Shown piece after piece: positions 1 to 8,041 of a stretch of 64,000 bases of DNA. The stretch comes from Streptomyces fagopyri (lineage in GTDB: Bacteria > Actinomycetota > Actinomycetes > Streptomycetales > Streptomycetaceae): the NCBI RefSeq assembly GCF_009498275.1, contig NZ_CP045643.1:5394001-5458000 (forward strand). The letters are read 5' to 3'. The notes below the pieces were generated by a model. The model was not told where the DNA came from. It ran no database searches and worked only from the letters and a program-made list of their open reading frames with translations. Every line of letters begins with the position of its first letter. Position 1 is the first letter of the stretch. The position numbers and the translations under genes were made by a program.

Positions 1-879
1 GACACGGTCAAGGACCTCAAGGGTGTCGTCTCGGTGACTCCGGCGACGTACAACAAGCCCGGGGACACCGCGATGATCACCGTGATCGCCAACTCGAATC
101 CGTCCTCGGTGAAGACCGAGAACCTGGTGCACGCCATCCGCGACGCGGGCGGCGGCATCAAGGCGGGCACCGACGCCGAGGTGCTGGTCACCGGCAGCAC
201 GGCGATGAACATCGACTTCTCGCAGAAGCTCAACGACGCGCTGATCCCGTATCTGGCGCTGGTGGTCGGCCTCGCCTTCCTGCTCCTGATCGTGGTCTTC
301 CGCTCGATCCTGGTCCCGCTGAAGGCGGCACTCGGCTTCCTGCTGAGCGTGATGGCCGCGCTCGGCGCGGTGGTCGCGGTCTTCCAGTGGGGCTGGCTCG
401 CGAACCTCATCGGTGTCGAGCAGACCGGCCCGATCATGTCGATGATGCCGATCTTCATGGTGGGTGTCGTCTTCGGCCTCGCGATGGACTACGAGGTCTT
501 CCTCGTGACCCGGATGCGCGAGGCGTACGTGCACGGGGGGAAGCCCGGCCAGGCCATCGTGACCGGCTTCAAGCACGGCGCACGGGTGGTGACGGCCGCG
601 GCCGTCATCATGATCGCGGTGTTCTCCGGCTTCATCGGTTCCAGCGAGTCGATGATCAAGATGATCGGCTTCGGTCTCGCGATCGCCGTCTTCTTCGACG
701 CGTTCGTCGTCCGCATGGCGCTCGTCCCGGCGGTCCTGGCGCTGCTCGGCAAGAAGGCCTGGTGGCTGCCGAGGTGGCTGGACCGGGCACTGCCGAACGT
801 GGACGTCGAGGGCGAGGGGCTGCGCAAGCTGGGTGACGGTCGCAAGAACGACGACGACCGCGAGCTGGTGCGGGTCTGA
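1..879 (+). CDS. MMPL family transporter, C-terminal part (start outside window)
   Basis: The open frame runs in from the left edge and ends at the TGA at 877-879, so only the last 292 codons are present. The protein belongs to the MmpL branch of RND transporters, proton-driven inner-membrane exporters of lipids or drugs. The visible part ends a periplasmic loop, then has about five membrane segments. The most diagnostic motif is GLAMDYEVFL (about residues 159-168 of the visible part), the conserved Asp-Tyr pair of the proton relay. A short charged cytoplasmic tail ends in RELVRV. The substrate cannot be told. The next gene is convergent and begins its coding 10 bp downstream. Confidence 0.93.
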   Translation, partial: DTVKDLKGVVSVTPATYNKPGDTAMITVIANSNPSSVKTENLVHAIRDAGGGIKAGTDAEVLVTGSTAMNIDFSQKLNDALIPYLALVVGLAFLLLIVVFRSILVPLKAALGFLLSVMAALGAVVAVFQWGWLANLIGVEQTGPIMSMMPIFMVGVVFGLAMDYEVFLVTRMREAYVHGGKPGQAIVTGFKHGARVVTAAAVIMIAVFSGFIGSSESMIKMIGFGLAIAVFFDAFVVRMALVPAVLALLGKKAWWLPRWLDRALPNVDVEGEGLRKLGDGRKNDDDRELVRV

Positions 880-889
880 CCGTCCGACG

Positions 890-1246
890 TCAGTGAGTCA
901 CCGGGGTGGCGGCCATGTAGGTACGGCGCAGGAAGCGCGTCAGGGCTTTCGAGTCGACCTGCACGACCGCCACCCCTTTGGCCGAGTGGAACTCCATGAC
1001 CGCCTGCACCCGGCCGCAGGGCCAGACGCGTACGTCGCCGTTGCTGACGGGGACCCGCAGGCCCTGCTCCAGCAGCTCACGGGGGAAGACCCACTCGTGC
1101 GGGCCGGGCAGGGTGATGCGCACCTGACGGGAGTCGGCCTCGGCGTCGTAGTGGAAGGCCACCGGAACAGCTCTGCCTTCGTCCTCGGGGGAGTCGGCCG
1201 TGTCCGTGACGATATGGGCGCGTGCGTACTGTTCGACGGCAGACAT
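890..1246 (-). CDS. ssgE: SsgA-like sporulation protein (SALP), probably SsgE
   Basis: This 118-residue protein has the SsgA/SsgB family pattern: a short beta-rich domain with the block WVFPRELLEQGL, then GDVRVWPCGR, and a C-terminal FLRRTY. SALPs occur only in morphologically complex actinomycetes and control steps of sporulation-specific cell division and wall remodelling. The ATG at 1246 has a good ribosome site, AAGGAG, 7 bases upstream (1254-1259 on the complement). The SsgE assignment rests on recalled synteny (S. coelicolor SCO3158 lies beside PBP and ECF-transporter genes), so the subtype is less sure than the family. SsgE has been linked to spore separation in S. coelicolor. Confidence 0.85.
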   Translation of the reverse strand: MSAVEQYARAHIVTDTADSPEDEGRAVPVAFHYDAEADSRQVRITLPGPHEWVFPRELLEQGLRVPVSNGDVRVWPCGRVQAVMEFHSAKGVAVVQVDSKALTRFLRRTYMAATPVTH

Positions 1247-1453
1247 GAACCGACTCCTTACGCTGCGTGACCTGTGCGGAATCTATGAAACCGTCACCTT
1301 TCCAATGTCGCACATTCCGTCGATTCCGCTCTTGGACTCCGGGTACCCCGGTGGGGCCCTCGCGACACGGCCCTGTGGGGCACGACACGTGACGGGACGT
1401 GCGGCGGGGCGCCCGGCGGTTCCTCGTGTGCGCGGCTCGCCGCACCCCCGACT

Positions 1454-1489
1454 GTTCATAGGTGTATCGCTATTCATAGGCGCATCGCT
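1454..1489. repeat. Tandem 18-bp direct repeat upstream of cbiM
   Basis: Two head-to-tail copies of an 18-bp unit (GTTCATAGGTGTATCGCT, then ATTCATAGGCGCATCGCT) differ at three positions. They end one base before the Nur-box-like site at 1491. The position suggests an additional regulator or polymerase contact site of the cbiM promoter; this is inference. The same TTCATAG core also occurs in opposite orientation at about 1283-1289, in the ssgE upstream region. Confidence 0.6.
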
Positions 1490-1490
1490 C

Positions 1491-1507
1491 TTGCAAGCCA
1501 TTCGCAA
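1491..1507 (+). promoter_or_regulatory. Nur-box-like operator (nickel-responsive) of the cbiMQO operon
   Basis: The sequence TTGCAA-GCCAT-TCGCAA matches the recalled Nur box consensus of Streptomyces, tTGCaa-N5-ttGCAA, with one mismatch. Nur is the nickel-specific Fur-family repressor. The site lies 20 bp before the GTG start of an ECF nickel/cobalt transporter, the expected target class. It overlaps the likely -35 region, so binding would block transcription when nickel is plentiful. Confidence 0.65.
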
Positions 1508-1515
1508 CAAGGCAC

Positions 1516-1521
1516 TATCAT
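1516..1521 (+). promoter_or_regulatory. Candidate -10 element; cbiM mRNA possibly leaderless
   Basis: The hexamer TATCAT sits six bases before the GTG start at 1528, and no Shine-Dalgarno sequence precedes that GTG. This is the arrangement expected when transcription begins at the first base of the start codon, as is common in Streptomyces. The start itself is fixed by the conserved N-terminus MHVPDG. Confidence 0.5.
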
Positions 1522-1527
1522 CGAACG

Positions 1528-2577
1528 GTGCATGTGCCTGACGGATTCATCAACGCCCCGGTCTCCGCCGCCACCGGACTGGTCGCCGCCGGCGCCGTCG
1601 CGGTGAGCCTGCGAGGCGCCCGCCGCGAACTCGACGAGAGGACCGCGCCGCTCGCCGGCCTGGTCGCCGCCTTCATCTTCGCCGTACAGATGCTGAACTT
1701 CCCGGTCGCGGCCGGGACCAGCGGTCATCTGCTCGGCGGCGCGCTGGCGGCGATACTCGTCGGCCCCTTCACCGGGGTCCTGTGCGTCTCCGTGGTCCTG
1801 CTGATGCAGGGCATCCTCTTCGCCGACGGGGGCCTCACCGCGCTCGGCGTGAACATCACCGACATGGCGATCGTCACCACCGTCGTCTCCTACGCCGTCT
1901 TCCGCGGCCTGCTGAGGGTGCTCCCGAGGAGACGGCGCTCGATCACCGTGGCCGCCTTCGTGTCCGCGCTGCTGTCCGTCCCGGCCGCCGCCGTCGCCTT
2001 CACCCTCATCTACGCGCTCGGCGGCACCACCGACGTCGCGATCGGCAAGGTCGCCACCGCGATGATCGGCGTCCATGTCCTCATCGGCATCGGCGAAGCC
2101 GCGATCACCGCCCTCACGGTCGGCGCGGTCATCGCCGTACGGCCGGACCTCGTGTACGGAGCGCGCGGCCTCCAGCAGCGGCTCAAGCTGCGGGTGGGCG
2201 GCGAACTGGTCGACGCGGCCGCCCCCGTCGCGCCCGCCGCCGCGCCGGTCTCCCGCCGCAAGGTGTGGATCACCGGCCTCGCCACCTCCCTCGTCCTCGC
2301 GGGCTTCGTCAGCTTCTACGCCTCCGCCAGCCCCGACGGCCTGGAGAAGGTCGCCAAGGACCAGGGCATCGACCAGCGCGCCAAGAAGCACCACACCGAG
2401 GACTCCCCGCTCGCCGGGTACGGCGTCAAGGACATCTCCGACGCCCGTATCTCCGGCGGCCTCGCGGGCGTGATCGGCGTGGGCGTCACGATCGTCGCGG
2501 GCACCGGCGTCTTCTGGGCGCTGCGCAGGCGCCGTACGGCCGACACGTCACCCGCCTCCCTCCCCGAAGGCGTCTGA
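1528..2577 (+). CDS. cbiM: Energy-coupling factor transporter, CbiM/NikM permease fused to a PDGLE (CbiN/NikN-like) domain
   Basis: CbiM/NikM is the substrate-binding membrane component of ECF importers for Co2+ or Ni2+. The protein starts MHVPDGFI, matching the family N-terminus whose His2 is a metal ligand, so the GTG start is well supported. Around six membrane segments follow up to about residue 210. After a linker comes another membrane segment and the motif SPDGLEKVA near residue 268, then a last membrane helix near residue 320; this is the PDGLE domain that is a separate protein (CbiN/NikN) in other species. The 349-residue length fits an M-N fusion. The gene leads cbiM-cbiQ-cbiO. The Nur-type site upstream favours nickel over cobalt. 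No cobalamin riboswitch is evident upstream. Confidence 0.92.
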   Translation: MHVPDGFINAPVSAATGLVAAGAVAVSLRGARRELDERTAPLAGLVAAFIFAVQMLNFPVAAGTSGHLLGGALAAILVGPFTGVLCVSVVLLMQGILFADGGLTALGVNITDMAIVTTVVSYAVFRGLLRVLPRRRRSITVAAFVSALLSVPAAAVAFTLIYALGGTTDVAIGKVATAMIGVHVLIGIGEAAITALTVGAVIAVRPDLVYGARGLQQRLKLRVGGELVDAAAPVAPAAAPVSRRKVWITGLATSLVLAGFVSFYASASPDGLEKVAKDQGIDQRAKKHHTEDSPLAGYGVKDISDARISGGLAGVIGVGVTIVAGTGVFWALRRRRTADTSPASLPEGV

Positions 2578-2578
2578 G

Positions 2579-3340
2579 GTGGGCGCGGGCCACGCACACC
2601 GCCTCTACCGGCACGGGCACTCACCGGTGCACTCGCTGCCCCCGCACACCAAACTCGCCGCGGTCTTCGCCTTCGTGGTCGTGGTCGTCTCGACCCCGCG
2701 CGAGGCGATGTGGGCCTTCGCGCTCTACGCCGTGCTGCTCGCGACGGTCGCGTGGCGGGCCCGGGTACCGGCCGGGTTCCTGCTCAAACGGCTGCTGATC
2801 GAGGTCCCGTTCGTGGCCTTCGCGGTGCTGATGCCGTTCGTCGCCGAGGGCGAGCGGGTGGACGTCCTCGGCCTGTCCCTCAGCGTCAACGGCCTGTGGG
2901 GCGCGTGGAACGTGCTGGCCAAGGGCACGCTGGGCGTGGCGGCCTCCGTGCTGCTCGCCTCGACCACCGAACTGCGCGAACTGCTCCTCGGACTCCAGCG
3001 GTTGAGGCTGCCTCCCCTCCTCGTGCAGATCGCGTCCTTCATGATCCGGTACGGCGACGTCATCACGGACGAGATGCGGCGGATGCGGATCGCCCGGGAG
3101 TCGCGCGGCTTCGAGGCGAGCGGAGTACGGCACTGGGGCGTCCTCGCCAAGTCGGCGGGCGCCCTGTTCATCCGCTCCTACGAACGCGGCGAGCGCGTGC
3201 ATCTCGCCATGGTGAGCCGCGGATACGCCGGTTCGATGCCGGTCATCGACGAGGTGACCGCGTCCCGGGCGCAGTGGTCGTACGCTCTCGCCCTCCCCCT
3301 CGCCGCCCTGCTCGTCTGCCTGTTGGGATGGACCCTGTGA
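2579..3340 (+). CDS. cbiQ: Energy-coupling factor transporter transmembrane protein CbiQ
   Basis: CbiQ is the T component that couples ATP hydrolysis in CbiO to the metal-binding CbiM. The GTG start lies one base after the cbiM stop, indicating translational coupling. The 253-residue protein has about five membrane helices. Its long cytoplasmic loop contains the two Ala-Arg-Gly-like coupling motifs typical of T components, seen here as RESRGFEAS and SRGYAG. Nothing looks broken. The operon continues directly into cbiO with overlapping ends. Confidence 0.92.
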   Translation: MGAGHAHRLYRHGHSPVHSLPPHTKLAAVFAFVVVVVSTPREAMWAFALYAVLLATVAWRARVPAGFLLKRLLIEVPFVAFAVLMPFVAEGERVDVLGLSLSVNGLWGAWNVLAKGTLGVAASVLLASTTELRELLLGLQRLRLPPLLVQIASFMIRYGDVITDEMRRMRIARESRGFEASGVRHWGVLAKSAGALFIRSYERGERVHLAMVSRGYAGSMPVIDEVTASRAQWSYALALPLAALLVCLLGWTL

Positions 3341-4095
3341 TCTCCGCACCCTCACTGGAAGTGGCCGGACTGGCCTTCGCCTACCCGGACGGGCACCAGG
3401 CCCTCTTCGGCGTCGACTTCACCGTCGGCCGCGGCGAACGCGTCGCGCTGCTGGGTCCGAACGGCGCCGGCAAGACCACCCTCGTATTGCACCTCAACGG
3501 CATCCTGACCGGCGGCGCCGGGACCGTCACGGTGGCCGGACTGCCGGTGGACAAGCGGCACATGGCCGAGGTCCGGCGCAAGGTCGGCATCGTGTTCCAG
3601 GATCCGGACGACCAGCTCTTCATGCCGACCGTGCGCGAGGACGTCGCCTTCGGACCGGCCGCGGCCGGGATGAAGGGCGCCGCGCTGGAGGAACGCGTCC
3701 GTACGGCCCTGGAACAGGTCGGCATGGACGCCTTCGCCGACCGGCCCCCGCACCACCTCTCGTTCGGCCAGCGGCGGCGGGTGGCGGTGGCCACCGTCCT
3801 GGCCATGGAGCCGGAGATCCTGGTCCTGGACGAACCCTCGTCCAACCTGGACCCGGCCTCGCGCCGCGAACTCGCCGACATCCTGCGGTCCTTGGACGTC
3901 ACCGTCCTCATGGTCACGCACGACCTGCCCTACGCGCTCGAACTGTGTCCCCGGGCACTGATCCTGAGCGACGGTGTCATCGCGGCCGACGGCACGACCG
4001 GTGAACTCCTCTCCGATGACGCCCTGATGCGCACCCACCGGCTGGAACTGCCCTTCGGGTTCGACCCGCGTTCCGTGGCCATCGGCACCCCGTGA
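3328..4095 (+). CDS. cbiO: Energy-coupling factor transporter ATP-binding protein CbiO
   Basis: This is the ATPase of the nickel/cobalt ECF importer. Motifs in order are Walker A GPNGAGKTT, Q-loop FQDPDDQLF, signature LSFGQRRR (the GQ form typical of ECF ATPases), Walker B VLDEPSSNLD and the switch histidine in VTHDLP. I start it at the ATG at 3328, overlapping cbiQ by 13 bases and giving 255 residues. A GTG at 3337, overlapping the cbiQ stop as GTGA, is an equally possible start. A single ATPase gene suggests a CbiO homodimer. Confidence 0.92.
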   Translation: MDPVISAPSLEVAGLAFAYPDGHQALFGVDFTVGRGERVALLGPNGAGKTTLVLHLNGILTGGAGTVTVAGLPVDKRHMAEVRRKVGIVFQDPDDQLFMPTVREDVAFGPAAAGMKGAALEERVRTALEQVGMDAFADRPPHHLSFGQRRRVAVATVLAMEPEILVLDEPSSNLDPASRRELADILRSLDVTVLMVTHDLPYALELCPRALILSDGVIAADGTTGELLSDDALMRTHRLELPFGFDPRSVAIGTP

Positions 4096-4221
4096 CGCCC
4101 TGCGCTCCCTGACGACCGGCGCGTGACGCGCCAGTACGTCGCCGGACGGGGCCGCTGACCTGCCTCGTTCCGGCGCGAGGGGTTACCGGCGGTCTCCGCC
4201 CCCTGCCGGTCCAGGGTTACG

Positions 4222-4233
4222 TACCGGTCGGTA
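4222..4233. promoter_or_regulatory. 12-bp palindrome upstream of ohr, TetR-operator-like
   Basis: TACCG-GT-CGGTA is a perfect 5+5 palindrome 57 bp before the ohr start. A second inverted repeat, GTGCGC-N9-GCGCAC (4238-4258), follows closely. Either could be an operator for ohr. Neither resembles the AT-rich OhrR box known from other bacteria, and no regulator gene is adjacent, so the binding protein is unknown. Confidence 0.4.
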
Positions 4234-4290
4234 TCTTGTGCGCGATGCACTTGCGCACTCCTGTGTTTCCCGCCCTGGGGGAGGTCCGCC

Positions 4291-4737
4291 ATGACCGATG
4301 GCACCGCTGTCGACAGCCGTCCGACGAAGATCATGTACGTCGCCGAGGCGACCGCGCACGGCGGCCGTGACGGCTACGTCACCAGCCAGGACGGCCAGAT
4401 CGAGCTGAAGGTAGCGATGCCGCCCGCGCTCGGCGGCGACGGCAACGGGACCAACCCCGAGCAGCTCTTCGCCGCCGGCTACAGCGCCTGCTTCCACAAC
4501 GCGCTGGTCCTGGTGGGCCGCCGGGCGGGCTACGACCTGTCCGGGTCGACGGTCGCGGCGAAGGTCGGCATCGGGCCCAACAAGCAGCGCGGATACGGTC
4601 TCGCGGTCGCCCTGAGCGTCTCGCTGCCCGTCGTGGAGCGGGAAGTCGCGACGAAGCTGGTGGCCGCGGCCCACGAGGTGTGCCCGTACTCGAACGCGAC
4701 CCGGGACAACATCGAGGTCACGATCCTGCTGGGCTAG
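4291..4737 (+). CDS. ohr: Organic hydroperoxide resistance protein Ohr (OsmC superfamily)
   Basis: Ohr is a cytosolic thiol peroxidase that reduces organic hydroperoxides. Both catalytic cysteines are visible: Cys67 in AAGYSACFHNAL and Cys131 in HEVCPYSNAT. The sequence also has the family pattern of GGDGNGTNPEQLFAAGY. The 148-residue length is normal. The ATG at 4291 follows a strong GGGGGAGG ribosome site. An OhrR repressor gene, often a neighbour of ohr, is not seen here. The next gene begins 62 bases downstream on the same strand. Confidence 0.95.
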   Translation: MTDGTAVDSRPTKIMYVAEATAHGGRDGYVTSQDGQIELKVAMPPALGGDGNGTNPEQLFAAGYSACFHNALVLVGRRAGYDLSGSTVAAKVGIGPNKQRGYGLAVALSVSLPVVEREVATKLVAAAHEVCPYSNATRDNIEVTILLG

Positions 4738-4799
4738 GAATCCGGACCTTCGCACGAGTGTTGGAGCCACTGTCGCAGGCGAGTGGACGGAGTGCGGAC

Positions 4800-6074
4800 G
4801 TGAACGTGAACGGCACAGTGGCCGAGGGCTTCGAGCCGGTCGGAGAGGCGTTCCTGCGCAACTTCGAGACGCTCGGGGACCAGGGCGCGGCGGTCACCGT
4901 GTACCGGGAGGGGCGCAAGGTCGTCGACCTGTGGGGCGGCACGAAGAACGCGACCGGGGCGGCCGGCGCGGACGGCACCGGGGGCACCGGGGGTACCGGG
5001 GGCGCAGGGGACACCGGCTCCGCGGTTGGCACGGTTGGCACGGCTGACGCGGCCGACAGGGCTGACGCTGACGCGGCGCCCTGGGAGCACGGCACCGCGC
5101 AGATCGTGCGCTCGGCGACGAAGGGCGTGGCCGCCGCCGTCCTGCTGCTGCTCGCCCAGCGGGGGGAACTGGACCTCGACGCCCCGGTGGGTCACTACTG
5201 GCCCGAGTTCAAGGCGCGCGGCAAGGAGCGCGCCCTGGTCCGGCACGTGCTCGCGCACCGGGCCGGGGTGCCCGTCCTCGACCGTCCGCTCACCCCGGCC
5301 GAGGCGGCGGACCCGGACGTGACCGCCGCCGCCGTGGCAGCGCAGACGCCGGCCTGGGAGCCGGGGAGCGACCACGGGTACCACGCGCAGACGTACGGCT
5401 GGCTGACGGCCGAGCTGGTGCGCCGGGTCACCGGGCGTTCGATCGGCACCTGGATCGCCGAGGAGATCGCCGGGCCGCTGGGACTCGACCTGTGGGTCGG
5501 GCTGCCGGCGGCGGAGGCGGGCCGGGTGGGCCGAGTCGCCCAGATCGAGGCCCCGGCGGGGGGCGGCGGCCCGCGGCTGCGTCCGAAGCGGGCGGTCTCC
5601 GAGGCGTACGCGGACCCCTCGTCGCTCACCCGCCGCGCCTTCGGCGCGATCACCCCGCAGCCGGACGAGAACGATCCGGCCTACCGGGCCGCCGTCCTGC
5701 CCGCCTCCAACGGTGTCGCGACGGCGGACGGCCTGGCCCGCTTCTACGCGTCGCTGATCGGGGAGGTGGACGGCGTACGGCTGTTCACGCCGGAGAGCAC
5801 CGGTCTGGCCCGCGCCGAACAGTCCGCGGGGCCCGACCGGGTCCTGGTCGTGCACACCCGCTTCGGCCTCGGATACATGCTGCACGGCAGCGCGTCCCCG
5901 CTGCTGGGCGACGGCTCCTTCGGACACCCCGGACGCGGTGGGTCCCTCGGGTTCGCCGACCCGGAGTCGGGGATCGCCTTCGGGTACGTGACGAACGGCT
6001 TCCGCAAGAGCGTGACGGCCGACCCGCGGGCGCAGGCACTGGTCCGGGCGGTGCGGGCGGCGATCGGGGGGTGA
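4800..6074 (+). CDS. Serine hydrolase / beta-lactamase-like esterase with low-complexity insert
   Basis: This belongs to the beta-lactamase-related serine hydrolases (class C-like; esterases, carboxypeptidases). The nucleophile motif is S105-A-T-K108 in RSATKGVA. The second motif tyrosine is probably in HAQTYGWLTAEL, and the third block is FGHPGRGGSLGF. I start at the GTG at 4800, with GGAG seven bases upstream, giving 424 residues; upstream starts would overlap ohr. Between the first strands and the catalytic serine (about residues 52-93) lies an insert made almost only of Gly, Thr, Ala and Asp, encoded by GGCACCGGG-type repeats. It is unusual for the family. There is no clear signal peptide, so it is probably cytosolic. 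Confidence 0.85.
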   Translation: MNVNGTVAEGFEPVGEAFLRNFETLGDQGAAVTVYREGRKVVDLWGGTKNATGAAGADGTGGTGGTGGAGDTGSAVGTVGTADAADRADADAAPWEHGTAQIVRSATKGVAAAVLLLLAQRGELDLDAPVGHYWPEFKARGKERALVRHVLAHRAGVPVLDRPLTPAEAADPDVTAAAVAAQTPAWEPGSDHGYHAQTYGWLTAELVRRVTGRSIGTWIAEEIAGPLGLDLWVGLPAAEAGRVGRVAQIEAPAGGGGPRLRPKRAVSEAYADPSSLTRRAFGAITPQPDENDPAYRAAVLPASNGVATADGLARFYASLIGEVDGVRLFTPESTGLARAEQSAGPDRVLVVHTRFGLGYMLHGSASPLLGDGSFGHPGRGGSLGFADPESGIAFGYVTNGFRKSVTADPRAQALVRAVRAAIGG

Positions 6075-6236
6075 CGCGGGGCCACGAACGGGACGGACGC
6101 CAGACCGATCAGCAGGCCGCCGTCCGCGATCAGGGCGAAGCCGGCCGGCTTGTCGGTGACGCGGTGCGCGATGGCGTTCCAGCCGGCGTGGGTGAGCGCG
6201 GCGAACAAGCACCGCCGCGGTGACCTGTGGGGTCAC
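6075..6236 (-). pseudogene. Remnant of an EamA/DMT-family membrane transporter (5' end only, frameshifted)
   Basis: On the minus strand a GTG at 6236 begins VTPQVTAAVL. A one-base insertion near 6209 then shifts the frame, after which LTHAGWNAIAHRVTDK and a hydrophobic stretch continue for about 45 residues. This is the N-terminus of an EamA (drug/metabolite) transporter: the HAGWNA motif and first helices are clear. The rest of a roughly 280-residue protein is missing, because the sequence runs into the end of the serine hydrolase gene. Both the frameshift and the truncation indicate a dead gene. Confidence 0.65.
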
Positions 6237-6277
6237 CGGCCCCACTCGCGTACGCGCACCGGTGTGCCGTCCCCGGC

Positions 6278-7945
6278 CTAGCTCCCCGCCTTCAGGAGCG
6301 CCGCCACGATCGGGCCCGCGGTGTCGCCGCCGTGGCCGCCCTGCTGGACCACGCCCGCCGCGGCGAGGTCGCCCTTCCACGCGGTGAACCAGCCGTTCGG
6401 CTTCTTCTGGTTGTCGACCTCGGCGGAGCCCGTCTTCGCGCCGTAGTCGGGGCCGAGCCCGGACATCGCCTCGGCGGCCGTACCGTACCCCGCCGTGTAC
6501 CGCATGAGTTCGCGGAGCTGGGAGAGCGTGCCCGCGGAGAGGGTGCGGGAGGCGGTCGCCAGCTTGCGGTGGTCCACGTCCGGCGACACGAGGTACGGCT
6601 GGTGGAACATGCCCGACTTGACCGTCGAGGCGACCGACGCCATGTTCAGCGGGTTCATACGGACGCCGCCCTGGCCGATCAGCGAGGCCGCCATCTGGGC
6701 CGCCGACTGGACGGGCACCGAGCCGTCGAAGGTGGGGACGCCGATGGCCCAGTTGTTCATGCTCAGCCCGAAGACCTGCTGGGCCTGGCGCGTCAGGTCG
6801 TCGTTCTGCAGTTTCTTCGCCTGGCTGATGAAGGCCGTGTTGCAGGACCGCGCGAAGCTCGCCTTGAACGTGCCGCCCTTGATCTCGAACTTGTCGTCGT
6901 TCTGGAACTTCCACCCGCCGTACGTCACGTACTTCGGGCACGGGTGCGGCTTGTCCGCCGAGGCGAGCTTCTTGTCGATCAGCAGCGACGAGGTGATGAC
7001 CTTCATCGTGGAGCCGGGGGCCAGGGAACCCTGGAGGGCGGTGTTGAAACCGTGGCTCTGGTTGGCGACCGCGAGGATCTCGCCGGTCGAGGGACGCATC
7101 ACGACGACCGACGCCCGCGTCTTCTTGGCGACCTGCTGCTCGGCGTCCGCCTGGAGGGTCGCGCTGAGCGTCGTCCTCACCGTGCCCGGGGTGCCCTCGC
7201 TGAGGGTCACCAGCGTCTTGTCGGGCGACTTCTGGGCGCCCTTCGCCGCGGCCTTGCGGACCACCCGCAGCTCGATGCCCGCCGTGCCGCCGGCGGTCTT
7301 GCCGTACTTCTCGCGCAGCCCGTCCAGGACCGTGCCCAGTGAGGGGTATTTGGTCGTGGTCAGTTCACCGCCGGCGCGGTCCAGCGCCGTGATGGGCGCA
7401 GTGCCCGCCGCGCCGGTGACCAGACGGTCGCCGTCCTGGAGGTCCGGGTGCACGACGGACGGCTTCCAGTCGACCAGCGCGACGCCGTCCTCGGCCCGCC
7501 GGGCGACGGTCAGCTTCGACTCGTACGCCAGCGGCCGGCTCTTGCCCTTGTAGGTGACCGTGGCCTTGACGGAGAACGGGACGGAGGCTCCCGACGGCTT
7601 GCCCGCGGTGACCGTGACGCCGCTGATGTGCGCGTCCTTGGTGTAGCCGGTCAGCGCGGCCGTCGCGGCCCCGGCGTCGGTGGTGGCGCCGGCAGCCTTC
7701 GCGACCTGACCGCCCTGCCAGGCGGTGAGGAACCGCGTGGACAGGGCGGTGACCTCGGCGGCGGTCGGCGGACCGGTCTTCACGGCCTTGCGGCCGGCGG
7801 TCGTCGACCGGTCCTCGGCCGACGCGCCGCCGCCGTACAGGCTGTAGGCGCCGAACGCCCCGCCGACGACGGCCACGGCGATCAGCCCGCCGATCACGGC
7901 GGGCTTCGTCTTCCGTTGTTCGGCGACGCGCCTTCTCTTCCCCAC
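6278..7945 (-). CDS. Penicillin-binding protein with NTF2-like N-terminal domain (class B type), copy 1
   Basis: A membrane-anchored D,D-transpeptidase that would crosslink peptidoglycan. A basic N-terminus is followed by one membrane helix (about 15-37), a MecA_N/NTF2-like domain (about 58-165), and a transpeptidase domain with S312-T-M-K315, S367-C-N369 and K504-T-G506. I choose the GTG at 7945, with GGAGG ten bases upstream, giving 555 residues; a TTG 18 codons further up lacks a ribosome site. The neighbouring gene encodes a close paralogue in the same order, so this is a tandem duplication. The role is probably specialised (sporulation or stress) rather than essential, judging by the MecA-like architecture. 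Confidence 0.93.
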   Translation of the reverse strand: MGKRRRVAEQRKTKPAVIGGLIAVAVVGGAFGAYSLYGGGASAEDRSTTAGRKAVKTGPPTAAEVTALSTRFLTAWQGGQVAKAAGATTDAGAATAALTGYTKDAHISGVTVTAGKPSGASVPFSVKATVTYKGKSRPLAYESKLTVARRAEDGVALVDWKPSVVHPDLQDGDRLVTGAAGTAPITALDRAGGELTTTKYPSLGTVLDGLREKYGKTAGGTAGIELRVVRKAAAKGAQKSPDKTLVTLSEGTPGTVRTTLSATLQADAEQQVAKKTRASVVVMRPSTGEILAVANQSHGFNTALQGSLAPGSTMKVITSSLLIDKKLASADKPHPCPKYVTYGGWKFQNDDKFEIKGGTFKASFARSCNTAFISQAKKLQNDDLTRQAQQVFGLSMNNWAIGVPTFDGSVPVQSAAQMAASLIGQGGVRMNPLNMASVASTVKSGMFHQPYLVSPDVDHRKLATASRTLSAGTLSQLRELMRYTAGYGTAAEAMSGLGPDYGAKTGSAEVDNQKKPNGWFTAWKGDLAAAGVVQQGGHGGDTAGPIVAALLKAGS

Positions 7946-8041
7946 GGTTCCCGATCCTCCGCTGCTTCCCCTGGCCCCCGGTGCCCTCACGCTGCTCAAC
8001 GAGGGGTCCCAGCCTAGGGTCCCGCCCTGTGAAGGGTGACT

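Noticed and set aside
1247..1527. Cobalamin riboswitch upstream of cbiM
   Set aside because: I could not find a B12-box-like sequence, and a leaderless start leaves no room for a leader RNA.
4734..6941. A 735-codon open frame on the minus strand
   Set aside because: It is antisense to the serine hydrolase and PBP genes, is dominated by Arg/Gly/Pro/Ala codons and has no motifs. Long antisense frames are expected in DNA this GC rich.
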